NCBI RefSeq assembly: GCF_010977555.1
Contig: NZ_CP048815.1
Span: 1,976,501-2,040,500 of the forward strand
DNA length: 64,000 bases
Source: Caulobacter rhizosphaerae
GTDB lineage: Bacteria > Pseudomonadota > Alphaproteobacteria > Caulobacterales > Caulobacteraceae
Reading direction: 5' to 3'
Below are positions 9,277-19,041 of the stretch, piece after piece. A program made the position numbers and the translations under genes. The notes under the pieces are model-generated. The model had not been told where the DNA came from. It was given only the letters and a program-made list of their open reading frames with translations, and searched no databases. Numbering within the stretch: position 1 is the stretch's first letter; the number at the start of each line of letters is the position of its first letter.

Positions 9277-9295
9277 CCCCCCGTTCACCGGGGGG
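9277..9295 (+). promoter_or_regulatory. GC hairpin overlapping the 5' side of the TPP aptamer
   Basis: CCCCCCG and CGGGGGG can pair as a 7-bp stem with a 5-nt loop. The right arm and the loop contain bases also needed for P1/P2 of the TPP aptamer, so the two folds exclude each other. It may act as an alternative structure in the thiC leader. This is inferred from base pairing only. Confidence 0.4.
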
Positions 9296-9374
9296 CCGCT
9301 TCGCGCGGCTGAGATTGGGCGCCCGCCCTGACCCGTCGAACCTGATCCGGGTCATGCCGGCGAAGGGAGGGAAC
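9283..9374 (+). promoter_or_regulatory. TPP (THI-box) riboswitch controlling thiC
   Basis: The conserved THI-box blocks are present in order: CTGAGAT (9309-9315), then ACCCGTCGAACCTGATCCGG and GTCATGCCGGCGAAGGGA (9331-9368). P1 can form from GTTC at 9283 and GAAC at 9371. It lies 85 nt upstream of thiC, the classic target. Binding of thiamine pyrophosphate should repress thiC. Confidence 0.95.
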
Positions 9375-9431
9375 GCGGCCGGGACTTCGAAAAGCCCGTC
9401 CGTAGACCGACTTAGCGCGACACGTCCGGGT

Positions 9432-11294
<1,863 letters not shown>

Positions 11295-11300
11295 GGCGGA

Positions 11301-11327
11301 GCAGGGCGCGTCGTCGGCGCGCCCTGC
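11301..11327 (+). terminator. Hairpin after thiC
   Basis: GCAGGGCGCG and CGCGCCCTGC form a perfect 10-bp stem with a 7-nt loop, 6 nt after the thiC stop. No U-run follows (AATCATC), so efficiency is uncertain. Confidence 0.6.
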
Positions 11328-11419
11328 AATCATCACGGAGTGGTGATCATTGGTTGCGGGGATCGTGTATACACTCATAGGTTCAGGCGCCAAAGGCGCG
11401 GCGACCGGGAGGACGTATC

Positions 11420-11623
11420 GTGGCTCTTCAACCTCGGCAGATCACCGCCACCCACAGGAACGATCCCCAGTGGATCATCGAGCTCTGGCTGGCGATCCAC
11501 GGCGGCGATCCTGCGCCTGACGCGCGGGCCGTGGCCAAGGTTTCGGCCGACATCATCAAGGCGGTGTCCAAGCACCTGGATCCGGCGCACCAGAAGGCCG
11601 TCGTCGCCGCGCTGGGCCACTGA
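11420..11623 (+). CDS. Small hypothetical protein (67 aa)
   Basis: 67 residues from a GTG start, with GGGAGGA positioned 7 nt upstream. The sequence (MALQPRQITATHRNDPQWIIELW to VAALGH) looks soluble and helical, with no signal or membrane segment. I do not recognise the family. The strong ribosome-binding site and normal codon use support a real gene. An upstream 10-bp palindrome (11365-11374) could be part of its promoter. Confidence 0.6.
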   Translation: MALQPRQITATHRNDPQWIIELWLAIHGGDPAPDARAVAKVSADIIKAVSKHLDPAHQKAVVAALGH

Positions 11624-11725
11624 TCCGGCCGGATCTCGCCGTCCGCCCCGAAAAAAGCGATGCCTTTGTCGGCCTTGTCGGCGTTCAGTCGTCCTAGGGG
11701 ACCTGATGCAACAAGGGAGGACGCC

Positions 11726-12079
11726 ATGTCCTATGTCGACGGTTTCGTGCTCGCGGTGCCCAAGGCCAATATCGAGGCCTACAAGAAGATGGCCCAGCTG
11801 GGCGGCGAGGTCTGGATGGAGTTCGGCGCGCTGTCCTACGTCGAATGTTTCGGCGACGACGTGCCCTATGGCGAGCTGACCTCGTTCCCGCGTGCGGTCC
11901 AAGCGACCGACGACGAGATCGTGGTGTTCTCGTGGATCACCTACAAGGACAAGGCCTCGCGCGACGAGATCGTGGCCAAGGTCATGGCCGACGAACGCCT
12001 GAAGGCCGACATGGCCAACATGCCGTTCGACGCCAAGCGGATGATCTTCGGCGGGTTCGAGGCGTTCCTGGAGCTGTAG
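11726..12079 (+). CDS. DUF1428 (YbaA-like) protein
   Basis: 117 residues beginning MSYVDGFVLAVPKANIEAYKKMA and ending with the RMIFGGFEAFLEL signature of DUF1428, a small ferredoxin-like dimeric alpha/beta barrel family of unknown function related to YbaA. AAGGGAGG precedes the ATG at 11726. The earlier in-frame ATG at 11660 is rejected because family homology starts at MSYVDG. It lies just before the AT-rich island and probably forms its own transcript. Confidence 0.88.
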   Translation: MSYVDGFVLAVPKANIEAYKKMAQLGGEVWMEFGALSYVECFGDDVPYGELTSFPRAVQATDDEIVVFSWITYKDKASRDEIVAKVMADERLKADMANMPFDAKRMIFGGFEAFLEL

Positions 12080-12099
12080 GGATCAAGCCAACGCCGTCC

Positions 12100-12798
12100 C
12101 TAGGGGGAGAACGGGAGATCAGGTTGATCTTCGTCTGCTTTGCGAACTTTCGGTTTGCGAGGCACTTTTGATGCCACTTCGATCGCCGCCAACAGTTTTT
12201 TCAGTTCTTGGCCTAGCTCGTCATCGGAAAGCTCGGAGAACGTTCCAAATTCCAAATTTAGCTTTCTTGAATCTTCATTTTCAGGGACTTGGAACTCCAC
12301 GCACCTGAATTCCGCATCAAAGTAGCTACCGATCAGAAAACGATGTCGGTGGAGGGTGTAAAGTATATCTAGCTGCCGTGGAGTCATACCCTTGTGTTTC
12401 CACGGTTGCAGCCAGTCCACGAATAGCTGCTTGCCGTCAGACCATACACCCAAAGGCTGTAGCGGCACGGATAGGCCGTGGCCTTCATACTGAACTTTTG
12501 CCGGGCGCCTATACCATTTTGCTTCGATAAGGTTGCGATATCCGGAGAGGGAGTGCAGCAACTCTTTGTTGATGGTCTTCTGCAAATCCCACTTTATTGG
12601 GTCGCATTGGGCTAGGCACCAAGCCAGGTTCCCTTCTTCCATAAGCGTGGGGGCCAGTGCTCGGGTGGGTTCATAAGAGGGGGGTGTGCCCCCATCCCGA
12701 AAACTCAGTATATTATCTACGGTTTGCTCGAGCGTTTCTGCGATTAGAGCCACTGCATTCTGAGCTGACGGGGCTTTTTGAAGCCGAAATTTCGTCAT
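12100..12798 (-). CDS. SocB-like candidate toxin with C-terminal sliding-clamp-binding motif
   Basis: 232 residues, hypothetical. It overlaps the upstream Panacea-domain gene by 4 nt (ATGA), so the two are translationally coupled. The body has no motif I recognise (MTKFRLQKAPSAQNAVALIAE, then a Trp/Tyr-rich middle). The last residues, DEDQPDLPFSP, end in QPDLPF, which fits the Q-x-x-L-x-F/L beta-clamp (DnaN) binding hexapeptide seen in Hda-type proteins. In C. crescentus the SocB toxin blocks replication by binding DnaN and is delivered to ClpXP by the Panacea-domain adaptor SocA. Order, overlap and clamp motif suggest a SocB-type toxin; homology itself could not be checked. Base composition is AT-rich compared with neighbours. 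Confidence 0.6.
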   Translation of the reverse strand: MTKFRLQKAPSAQNAVALIAETLEQTVDNILSFRDGGTPPSYEPTRALAPTLMEEGNLAWCLAQCDPIKWDLQKTINKELLHSLSGYRNLIEAKWYRRPAKVQYEGHGLSVPLQPLGVWSDGKQLFVDWLQPWKHKGMTPRQLDILYTLHRHRFLIGSYFDAEFRCVEFQVPENEDSRKLNLEFGTFSELSDDELGQELKKLLAAIEVASKVPRKPKVRKADEDQPDLPFSP

Positions 12799-13349
12799 TG
12801 TCTCTCTTTGCCTCTATATGTCGCAAAAAAGCTAGCTATATCCGAATTGTTAAGTCTCGCTCCACGCTTACTATCACTGTTTCTTCTAAGTGCTAAATCC
12901 CAAGGACCATTCGGAACGTGGGTTATTTCCACTAATTGCCAAGGTGTAAGGAAAATATAGCTTTTGAGAATTTCTCTAAGAAATGTGGCTGTTTCTATGT
13001 CTATTTTAGGTTCTATATCAACCATCTGTCCGGTCGACAGATCTAAGGTTTTGGCCTTGTGTTGAACTGGATGAGTTCTGCTGTCTCTAAATTCCGAGTA
13101 AACCGATCTCAAGACGGGGCCATATTGCCATGCCTCGAAGGTTTCCCTCTGTAAGGGGGTTCCTAGAAGTGCAAGGTGCCAGCCATGGCAGAAGTAGATG
13201 AGTTTGTTGAGGACGAGATTCGTAATCGGCTTTTGGAGCCGGCTTGCCTCATCAAGTATGAAATTGGCTACCTCTCGAGGGTCATATCCAACCCGAATGT
13301 GAGGTGATTCGTCCTGTGGCAACATCTTAAAAATCTGTGAAATAGCCAC
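12795..13349 (-). CDS. Panacea-domain (DUF4065, SocA/GepA-like) antitoxin
   Basis: 184 residues from a GTG start. The Panacea hallmarks are visible: VANFILDEASRLQKPITNLVLNKLIYFCHGWHLALLGTPL, FEAWQYGPVLRSVYSEFR and SYIFLTPWQLVEITHVPNGPWDLAL. This domain defines SocA, the Caulobacter antitoxin that acts as a ClpXP adaptor for SocB, and many other antitoxins paired with varied toxins. It is followed directly by the overlapping gene at 12100-12798, the expected toxin position. The start is uncertain: an ATG at 13325 would remove eight residues. The sequence is clearly AT-rich (about 42% G+C over 12841-12900), a sign of recent transfer. Confidence 0.82.
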   Translation of the reverse strand: MAISQIFKMLPQDESPHIRVGYDPREVANFILDEASRLQKPITNLVLNKLIYFCHGWHLALLGTPLQRETFEAWQYGPVLRSVYSEFRDSRTHPVQHKAKTLDLSTGQMVDIEPKIDIETATFLREILKSYIFLTPWQLVEITHVPNGPWDLALRRNSDSKRGARLNNSDIASFFATYRGKERQ

Positions 13350-13452
13350 TTAGCGTAGCTATCTCACGATTCTCCCTGTTCGTCTGCCTCGAACCTTATG
13401 AATGTCGAGCTATCGCGCTGCGATCTCGGCGCAGCTCAACGTTCGGACTTAT

Positions 13453-13806
13453 TCAGTAGAAGAACCGCTCCTCGACGATCTTGCCGTCGCGGATCGTGTA
13501 GAGGCCGACCTCGTCCAGGGTGGTGCGCTGGCCGGTGGCCTTGGGCGTCACGTCCATCTTGAAGCCGACCACGAACTGGTCGCCGTTGACGAACGGACCG
13601 GTGATCGTAAAGCCGTGGACCTCGTTGTTGGCGGCCCACCACTCGCCCTTGCCGCGCACGGCGGCCTTGCCGGCCACGCGAGCCATGTCGCCAGGCATGG
13701 CCTCGACGCTGACCACGTCGTCGGCCCAGTATTTTTCGCCGGCCTCGTCGAACTTGCCGGCCTTGCAAAGGGCCGTCAGGTCGGCGGCGATGTCTTGGAT
13801 GCTCAT
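13453..13806 (-). CDS. SnoaL-like (NTF2-fold) protein
   Basis: 117 residues from MSIQDIAADLTALCKAGKFDEAGEKYWADDVVSVEA to DGKIVEERFFY, the layout of a SnoaL-like/NTF2 fold protein: helical N-terminus, then a curved sheet with the typical YTIRDGKIVEERFFY end. The longer in-frame extension to 13977 is rejected because homology starts at MSIQD. Members are hydrolases, isomerases or binding proteins, so no reaction can be assigned. G+C returns to the chromosomal level here, marking the edge of the AT-rich island. Confidence 0.8.
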   Translation of the reverse strand: MSIQDIAADLTALCKAGKFDEAGEKYWADDVVSVEAMPGDMARVAGKAAVRGKGEWWAANNEVHGFTITGPFVNGDQFVVGFKMDVTPKATGQRTTLDEVGLYTIRDGKIVEERFFY

Positions 13807-13964
13807 GGAAGGCTCCTGGGTCAGGGTGAAGATCGGGGCGGACCGTCCACCCTCCCGAGCCGTCGCGCAAGACTGTTTGTTCCCCATAGGTTCCGCTTCG
13901 GCGCGGTTGCTGACAGGAGGTGTCAGCAGGGACAGATGGCCGCCTTCTGCTCTAGCCTCGCGCC

Positions 13965-14759
13965 ATGACTCGCACATCCTTCCCCGGCTTCGCGGCCGCC
14001 GACCTGGCCTTCCTGACGGGCCTGGCCGCCCACAACGACCGCGACTGGTTCACGGCCAACCGGGCCGCTTATGACGATCGCTTAAAGCCGACCCTGGCCG
14101 CCCTGATCGACGCCCTGAACGCGGCCTTCGCGGCGCGCGACCTGCCGCTGGCGGGCGATCCCAAGAAGAGCGTGTTCCGCATCCACCGCGACGTGCGGTT
14201 CTCCAAGGACAAGCGGCCGTACAAGACCCACGTCTCGGCCACGCTCACCAGGGCCAATCTTGATGGAACTTGGCAGAAACTGTCGCCGGGCCTCGTGTAT
14301 GTGCACATCGAGCCGGAGGGCGGGCCGGCGCCGGCCTTCGACCCCGAGACCATCGACCCGCTGGCCCCCTCGACCCTGCCGTCGGCCCAGGCGTCCGAGG
14401 CGGGCTATTTCGGCAACGGCCCGTTCGCGGCCGCCGGCTTCTACCTGACCGAACGCCCGGACATCGACGCCTTCCGCCGAGCCATCGCCGCCGACCCCAA
14501 GGGCTGGGCGGCGGTCGAGACGGCCCTGGTCGCCAAGGACTTGGCGCTGGATCCGGGCGAGCCGACCAAGCGCATGCCCAAGGGCTTCGAAGACCAGGCC
14601 GGCGGCCCGCTGGAGCCCGCGCTCAAGCGCACTCGCTGGCTGGTCCGCCGCCCGCTGACGGGGGCCGAGATCGGCGGCGAGGGGCTGGCGGAGATCATCG
14701 CCGACTTCGTGGCCGACGCGCGGCCGTTGCTGGCGTTTGGGTGGAAGGCGCTGGGGTAG
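13965..14759 (+). CDS. DUF2461 family protein (TIGR02453)
   Basis: 264 residues. FPGFAAADLAFLTGLAAHNDRDWFTANRAAYDD and FRIHRDVRFSKDKRPYKTHVSATL are the conserved blocks of the DUF2461/TIGR02453 family. Later blocks (GYFGNGPFAAAGFYL, LKRTRWLVRRPLT) also fit. Function of the family is unknown; it is cytoplasmic with no signal or membrane segment. No clear Shine-Dalgarno sequence is visible. It is divergent from the SnoaL-like gene, with 158 nt between starts. Confidence 0.9.
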   Translation: MTRTSFPGFAAADLAFLTGLAAHNDRDWFTANRAAYDDRLKPTLAALIDALNAAFAARDLPLAGDPKKSVFRIHRDVRFSKDKRPYKTHVSATLTRANLDGTWQKLSPGLVYVHIEPEGGPAPAFDPETIDPLAPSTLPSAQASEAGYFGNGPFAAAGFYLTERPDIDAFRRAIAADPKGWAAVETALVAKDLALDPGEPTKRMPKGFEDQAGGPLEPALKRTRWLVRRPLTGAEIGGEGLAEIIADFVADARPLLAFGWKALG

Positions 14760-14807
14760 GGCGGCTTTTATCCTCGGTAGGACTGTGAACAGTCTGCCGC
14801 CGAGCGA

Positions 14808-15689
14808 TCAGCCAAACGCCAGAACAGCGAAGTCGATGAAGCTGCGTAGCTTGGGCGTCATGCGGCGGTCGGGTGCGTACAGGATGTGTAAGGGCCGAGC
14901 GGGCGCGGTGTAATCGGGCAAGACTTCAACCAGCCTGCCGTCTTCCAAGGCCGGCTGCAGCAGTTCGACCGGCTGCAGCAAGACGCCAAGGCCCGCGAGC
15001 GCCGCGTGCAGCAGCGGCTCCCCATGATCGACCATCAGGCGACTGGTCACCGGCACGACGGTGCGTCCGCCCGGGCCGTCGAAAGTCCAATGGGTCCGCA
15101 GTTCCGTATGGGCAAAGCCGAGGCATTCATGCTGCTGGAGGTCGTGAGGCGCCAGAAGCCGCGGCGCTCCAGCAAGATAGGCGGGCGCGGCGCAGAGGAC
15201 GAGCCGATAGGGCGCCAAGGCGCGCCCGACGAGGCGGCTGTCGGCCAACGCGCCGACGCGGAAGGTCGCGTCATAGCCCTCGTCGACCAGATCTATGGCG
15301 CGGTTGTTGAGCGTCAGGTCGACGGTCACCTGCGGATGGTCCCGGAGGAACTCTGGTAATCTCGGCGCGAGGGCATGCATGCCAAAGCTGACCGGCGCAT
15401 TGACTCGAAGCCTGCCCGTCGGCGTCGCCAGGGCCTCGGCCGCCAAGCTTTCCGCCGCCTCGACATCAGCCAGAATGATCTTGGCCCTGTCGTAGAAGAC
15501 CCGTCCGAAATCCGTCAGGCTCTGCCGACGAGTCGTCCGATGCAGAAGCTGCACCCCGAGGTGGGCCTCCAACTGGCCAACCTGTTTGCCCACCAACTGG
15601 GGAGAGCTCCGCAACGCTTGCGCCGCGGCGCTGAACGATCCGAGCTCCACCGCCCGGATGAACACCCTCATCGCCACGAACCGATCCAT
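14808..15689 (-). CDS. LysR-family transcriptional regulator
   Basis: 293 residues. The N-terminal winged HTH (FIRAVELGSFSAAAQALRSSPQLVGKQVGQLEAHLGVQLLHRTTR, about 10-53) is followed by the periplasmic-binding-like effector domain. It is of the CrgA/DsdC-like group that includes many divergent regulators of small enzymes. It is transcribed away from the SnoaL-like gene at 15806, the normal LysR arrangement, so that gene is the best candidate target. An inverted repeat at 15692-15706, touching the start codon, could be its operator. Confidence 0.92.
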   Translation of the reverse strand: MDRFVAMRVFIRAVELGSFSAAAQALRSSPQLVGKQVGQLEAHLGVQLLHRTTRRQSLTDFGRVFYDRAKIILADVEAAESLAAEALATPTGRLRVNAPVSFGMHALAPRLPEFLRDHPQVTVDLTLNNRAIDLVDEGYDATFRVGALADSRLVGRALAPYRLVLCAAPAYLAGAPRLLAPHDLQQHECLGFAHTELRTHWTFDGPGGRTVVPVTSRLMVDHGEPLLHAALAGLGVLLQPVELLQPALEDGRLVEVLPDYTAPARPLHILYAPDRRMTPKLRSFIDFAVLAFG

Positions 15690-15691
15690 TG

Positions 15692-15706
15692 GAAACTCTA
15701 GGTTTC
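15692..15706. promoter_or_regulatory. Inverted repeat in the LysR/SnoaL divergent promoter
   Basis: GAAAC-N5-GTTTC is a perfect 15-bp dyad right beside the LysR start codon, the usual place for an autoregulatory LysR site. Assignment is by position and symmetry only. Confidence 0.4.
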
Positions 15707-15805
15707 TACTGTCTGTCCAGCCCTACCATTATTCGGACGTTGGTTTTCGATTATCAGGCATGTGCGCCGCCGACGGTGAGCGAGCCGCCCATGCAGAGGT
15801 CCGAA

Positions 15806-16225
15806 ATGTCGTCAGACGCCGCCCACGCATTCATCCACCGCTTCACCAACTTCATAAATTCGGGTGACCCGAGCCTGGCGCCGGAGCTTGTTTCTACGGA
15901 CGCCATCTTCCACGCGCCAGGTGCGGCCCCGTTGTCGGGTCCCGATGGCTATCTGCAACTCCTGGCGATGCTCCGGAGCGCCTTTTCGGATGTGCGGTGG
16001 GTGTTGGAAGAAGCGGTGGCCGAGGGCGACACGATCGCCGCCCGCTTCAGCATGAGCGGCACGAATGACGGCTCGTTCATGGGCGCGCCGCCGACCGGCA
16101 AGGCCTTCGAGGCCACAAGCATGGCATTCTACAAACTCTCGGGCGGAAAAATCGTCGAGGAGCGAGGTCTTCCCGACATGCTGTCGATCCTCCAGCAGAT
16201 CGGGCTCGCCCCCCAAACGTCGTAG
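15806..16225 (+). CDS. SnoaL-like ester cyclase family protein
   Basis: 139 residues from MSSDAAHAFIHRFTNFINSGDPSLAPELVSTDAIFHAPG. The pattern (FHAPG, GPDGYLQLLAMLRSAFSDVRW, GDTIAARFSMSGTNDG, GKIVEERGLPDMLSILQQIG) is that of SnoaL-like polyketide-cyclase/ester-cyclase proteins. The start at 15806 has AGAGG 6 nt upstream; ATG 15791 is less well placed. It is likely controlled by the divergent LysR regulator. The substrate is unknown, as most members of this family are not tied to polyketide synthesis. Confidence 0.85.
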   Translation: MSSDAAHAFIHRFTNFINSGDPSLAPELVSTDAIFHAPGAAPLSGPDGYLQLLAMLRSAFSDVRWVLEEAVAEGDTIAARFSMSGTNDGSFMGAPPTGKAFEATSMAFYKLSGGKIVEERGLPDMLSILQQIGLAPQTS

Positions 16226-16368
16226 CGGCGCAACACGGTTCTGCGCTCGGGCCTTTGGTCGAATCTCCGGTTTCGCGCGACGGCCCAATTTCCGTTCCCG
16301 ACCCTAGTTGGCCGTTCCGCGCCGCATTGCGCACGTGTGGCTGCCGACGCCCGCCTCGGGTCGCGCCC

Positions 16369-16602
16369 TCAAGAGCTCGCAAATAAGATGCGCTTGAGGG
16401 TCGGCCAGTATGGTCGTCGAGGAAAGGTCGGAGCTCGTCCCTTGATCGCCTGCCGAAAGGCGAATGGCCTGAATGCGAGGTAAATATCACGCTCGCCGTC
16501 GCTGACGACTATGCCTCGTGACCACGCGTTGCCGTACCAGACCCACTGTCCCTCGACCCTTTCGAATGCGGCGGCCAAGACTTCGTTCTGGGGCAAGCTC
16601 AT
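16369..16602 (-). CDS. Small hypothetical protein (77 aa)
   Basis: 77 residues starting MSLPQNEVLAAAFERVEGQWVWYGNAWSRG. The Trp-rich N-terminal part and the DIYLAFRPFAFRQAI segment look protein-like, and the start is 2 nt from the stop of the upstream GH59 gene on the same strand (16605), so it could be co-transcribed with it. I do not recognise the family. No signal peptide is present. Support is only moderate, as the frame is short. Confidence 0.45.
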   Translation of the reverse strand: MSLPQNEVLAAAFERVEGQWVWYGNAWSRGIVVSDGERDIYLAFRPFAFRQAIKGRAPTFPRRPYWPTLKRILFASS

Positions 16603-16604
16603 CC

Positions 16605-18755
16605 CTAGCGCGCGGGATAAATCGGCTTTGCTGCGGGCCGCGACGCCGCAACGCGCGGAGCCAGCTCGCCGACGGCGGCCAACTCGATCTCGTCAAAGAA
16701 GGGCGTGCTCATGGACTGCTCGCTCGCGCCCGCCTGCAGCCCCGCCATGCCCGAGCGAAAAAGCGTGTCGGAGGCCTTCACGAGCGGCTTGCCATCGACG
16801 AACCCGGTCAAGTCGTTCCCTTGCATTTGCAGCTTCAGCCGATGCCAGCCACCCGACCCCGTCCCGTCAAGCCGCGCGGTCGCGAGGGTCTTTTCGCCGC
16901 CCTCGCCGGTATCCGCGCCGCTTTTGATGATCGCCTGCTGCACGGCGTCGCCCACAAGCGCCTTCTTGTCGACCTTGCCGCGAACGGCCACAATGCTGAC
17001 CTCGCCGGCTGACGACAACCGCAGGACATAGCCCTTCGGGATGGAGCCGTAGCCGCTTCCGACATTGTTGATCCGGCCCATCACGCCACCCGATTCGCCG
17101 GGTTTCAGATAGATGTCGGCGCTGACGGCGTAGTCCTGCCACTGGTCGTCCCCGAAGATGGTGTAGGGGAGCCAGCCGGGGGCCCAGGATATGGGATGAG
17201 TTGGCGCTGCCTGGCGAAGGCAAACACCCTTGCGCTGCGGACAGCCCGCCAGTTCGAACGCCCCGTATATGTCGGCGAAATAGCGGGGCAGATAGCCCCA
17301 TCGCGCGGGCTGGCCGTATTCGTCGAACGTCTCGCGGTACGGAAAAGGAAAGGGGCTGGCCTCGGGCACGGCGTCGAAACGCCCCTTCTGCTGTCCGCGG
17401 GTCGTGGTGAAAGAGTAGACCGCCCCAGGCTCAAGCCGGAGGGTTGCGACACCGTTGGACAACGCGACGTCGGGCTGGCGCACGAACTGTTCGGCCGCGG
17501 TGCTTCGCCATACGGCCAGCGGCCCTGAAGCGAGATTGAGGGCGTCGATCCGGACGGACTGGGCTTCTTTCGCGTCGGCGGTTTCCATGACGATGCTGTA
17601 GTCGTCGCCGGGCGATTTCAGGGCAACGAAGGTTCCGCCGCCTTGGAGCGCGCCGCTTCCGCCCGCCAAATAGGTCCAGCCAATCTCCGTGAACTGACCA
17701 TAATGGGCATAGGCCCAGAGCTTCGGGTTGACGATATACCGGCCGCTCCAAGGCCAATTCGCCCGGACAAGCGCCTCTTTCTCTCCCGAATAGGGCTCCA
17801 TCGTGTAAAGCCCCGCGATGCCGTACCAGTCGACGATCTTGGTGAAGCCATCGGTGATATGGCCTTCGTTGAACGACTTGACGGTGTTGAGGAGCCCTTC
17901 GTAGCCGGCCTGATAGACGTGCTGCTCGGTGTTCCAGAGCGGCTTGCCCATCTGCGCGGCCAATAGCTTGACCTCGGGCGGGACCTTTGTCCCTTCCACC
18001 GGGCTGACATGCGCGCTCGCGATGTCGAGCGCCGCGCGCAAGGACCCGTCGCGGGCCATGTCCTTGACGAAGTCGAAGCGGTCGTCCTGCCAATTGTCGA
18101 AGCCGTGAAGTCGGACGGCGGCGAAGCCATTGGCGTTGAGCGCCTGTCGCATGGCCTTCGCAAAATCGTAGCTGACGCCCTTCTCGTTACGAAGGCCCAT
18201 CGCGTCGAGAGTCAGGCCGTGCACATCGCGCAGGCCCTTGAGCCAGGCGATGTAATAGTCGACCCCGTCTTTCGAGAAGAACGGCTCGTCAGCCCGACCA
18301 TAGCGGACGCCGCGGTCGCCCACCCAGCCAGGCGCGCTCCAGGCCGCGCCGTCGAGCGAAAGCCGGGGATTGCGCCGGCGAGCCTCGGTCATGACCCACC
18401 AGATATAGCCGCGACCGTAGTTGAGATCGTCCCGGCTGTGCATATGGCTTGGCATCGAGCCCTGCGTCGAGTTGCCGTCGCCGGGGATTTCGACATAGAG
18501 CGCGCTCACGGACGCGCCGAATTTCGGCTTGTACACCAGATCGAGAATTTGCCGCCGCTGCGGCTCTGGATAGTCCTTCAGAAGTACCGAAGTCGCGCCG
18601 CCGCCATCGACCACCCCAATGCCTTCGAACGTCGCCCCGGTCGCCTTGCCATCGAGATGCAAAGGAGTGACGACCGAATCCTGGGCCGTGGCCGGTTGAG
18701 CCGCCACAAGAAGGGCTGCGCCTAGCGCCGCGATCGTTGCGTAAAAACCGTTCAT
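16605..18755 (-). CDS. Glycoside hydrolase family 59 (galactocerebrosidase-like), secreted
   Basis: 716 residues from ATG 18755, which gives a clean signal peptide (LGAALLVAAQPATAQ). The GH59 layout is visible: GxFEGIGVVDGGGATSVLL near the N-terminus, the acid/base Glu191 in MGLRNEKG and the nucleophile Glu277 in LWNTEQHVYQ, then beta domains and a C-terminal lectin-like domain (FDGKPLV-type FVDGKPLVKASDTLF). GH59 enzymes release beta-linked galactose from galactosylceramide and related glycans. A role in scavenging plant or algal galactans or glycolipids is an inference. An in-frame extension to 18839 is rejected because it would bury the signal peptide. Confidence 0.88.
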   Translation of the reverse strand: MNGFYATIAALGAALLVAAQPATAQDSVVTPLHLDGKATGATFEGIGVVDGGGATSVLLKDYPEPQRRQILDLVYKPKFGASVSALYVEIPGDGNSTQGSMPSHMHSRDDLNYGRGYIWWVMTEARRRNPRLSLDGAAWSAPGWVGDRGVRYGRADEPFFSKDGVDYYIAWLKGLRDVHGLTLDAMGLRNEKGVSYDFAKAMRQALNANGFAAVRLHGFDNWQDDRFDFVKDMARDGSLRAALDIASAHVSPVEGTKVPPEVKLLAAQMGKPLWNTEQHVYQAGYEGLLNTVKSFNEGHITDGFTKIVDWYGIAGLYTMEPYSGEKEALVRANWPWSGRYIVNPKLWAYAHYGQFTEIGWTYLAGGSGALQGGGTFVALKSPGDDYSIVMETADAKEAQSVRIDALNLASGPLAVWRSTAAEQFVRQPDVALSNGVATLRLEPGAVYSFTTTRGQQKGRFDAVPEASPFPFPYRETFDEYGQPARWGYLPRYFADIYGAFELAGCPQRKGVCLRQAAPTHPISWAPGWLPYTIFGDDQWQDYAVSADIYLKPGESGGVMGRINNVGSGYGSIPKGYVLRLSSAGEVSIVAVRGKVDKKALVGDAVQQAIIKSGADTGEGGEKTLATARLDGTGSGGWHRLKLQMQGNDLTGFVDGKPLVKASDTLFRSGMAGLQAGASEQSMSTPFFDEIELAAVGELAPRVAASRPAAKPIYPAR

Positions 18756-19041
18756 CGGTTCATCCCCGTCCCCTACTTCCAGGCGGCATTGAACGCCTTT
18801 TGTCGGACAAAATCGTTCGATTCGTTCCATTCGGGCCATTGGAATGATCCGGAAGGGCTTGAGGTCGGCGATGACGTGGGCGGTCCGCGACGCTCGGCGG
18901 CCGAGATCCGGCGTGAGCGGCGCTGTCGTAGCTTGGCGAGGCGTCGCGCTGACGTGCTGACGCTTCTCAATCGGCCGTTAAGGCTGTTGGCGCACAGTTT
19001 TCCACAACCCGCCGGCAAGGCGGAGCCCAGGGAAGACCGTC

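Noticed and set aside
13807..13977. N-terminal extension of the SnoaL-like protein
   Set aside because: The fold begins at MSIQDIAADL; the extension is Arg/Ser-rich and lacks a ribosome-binding site.
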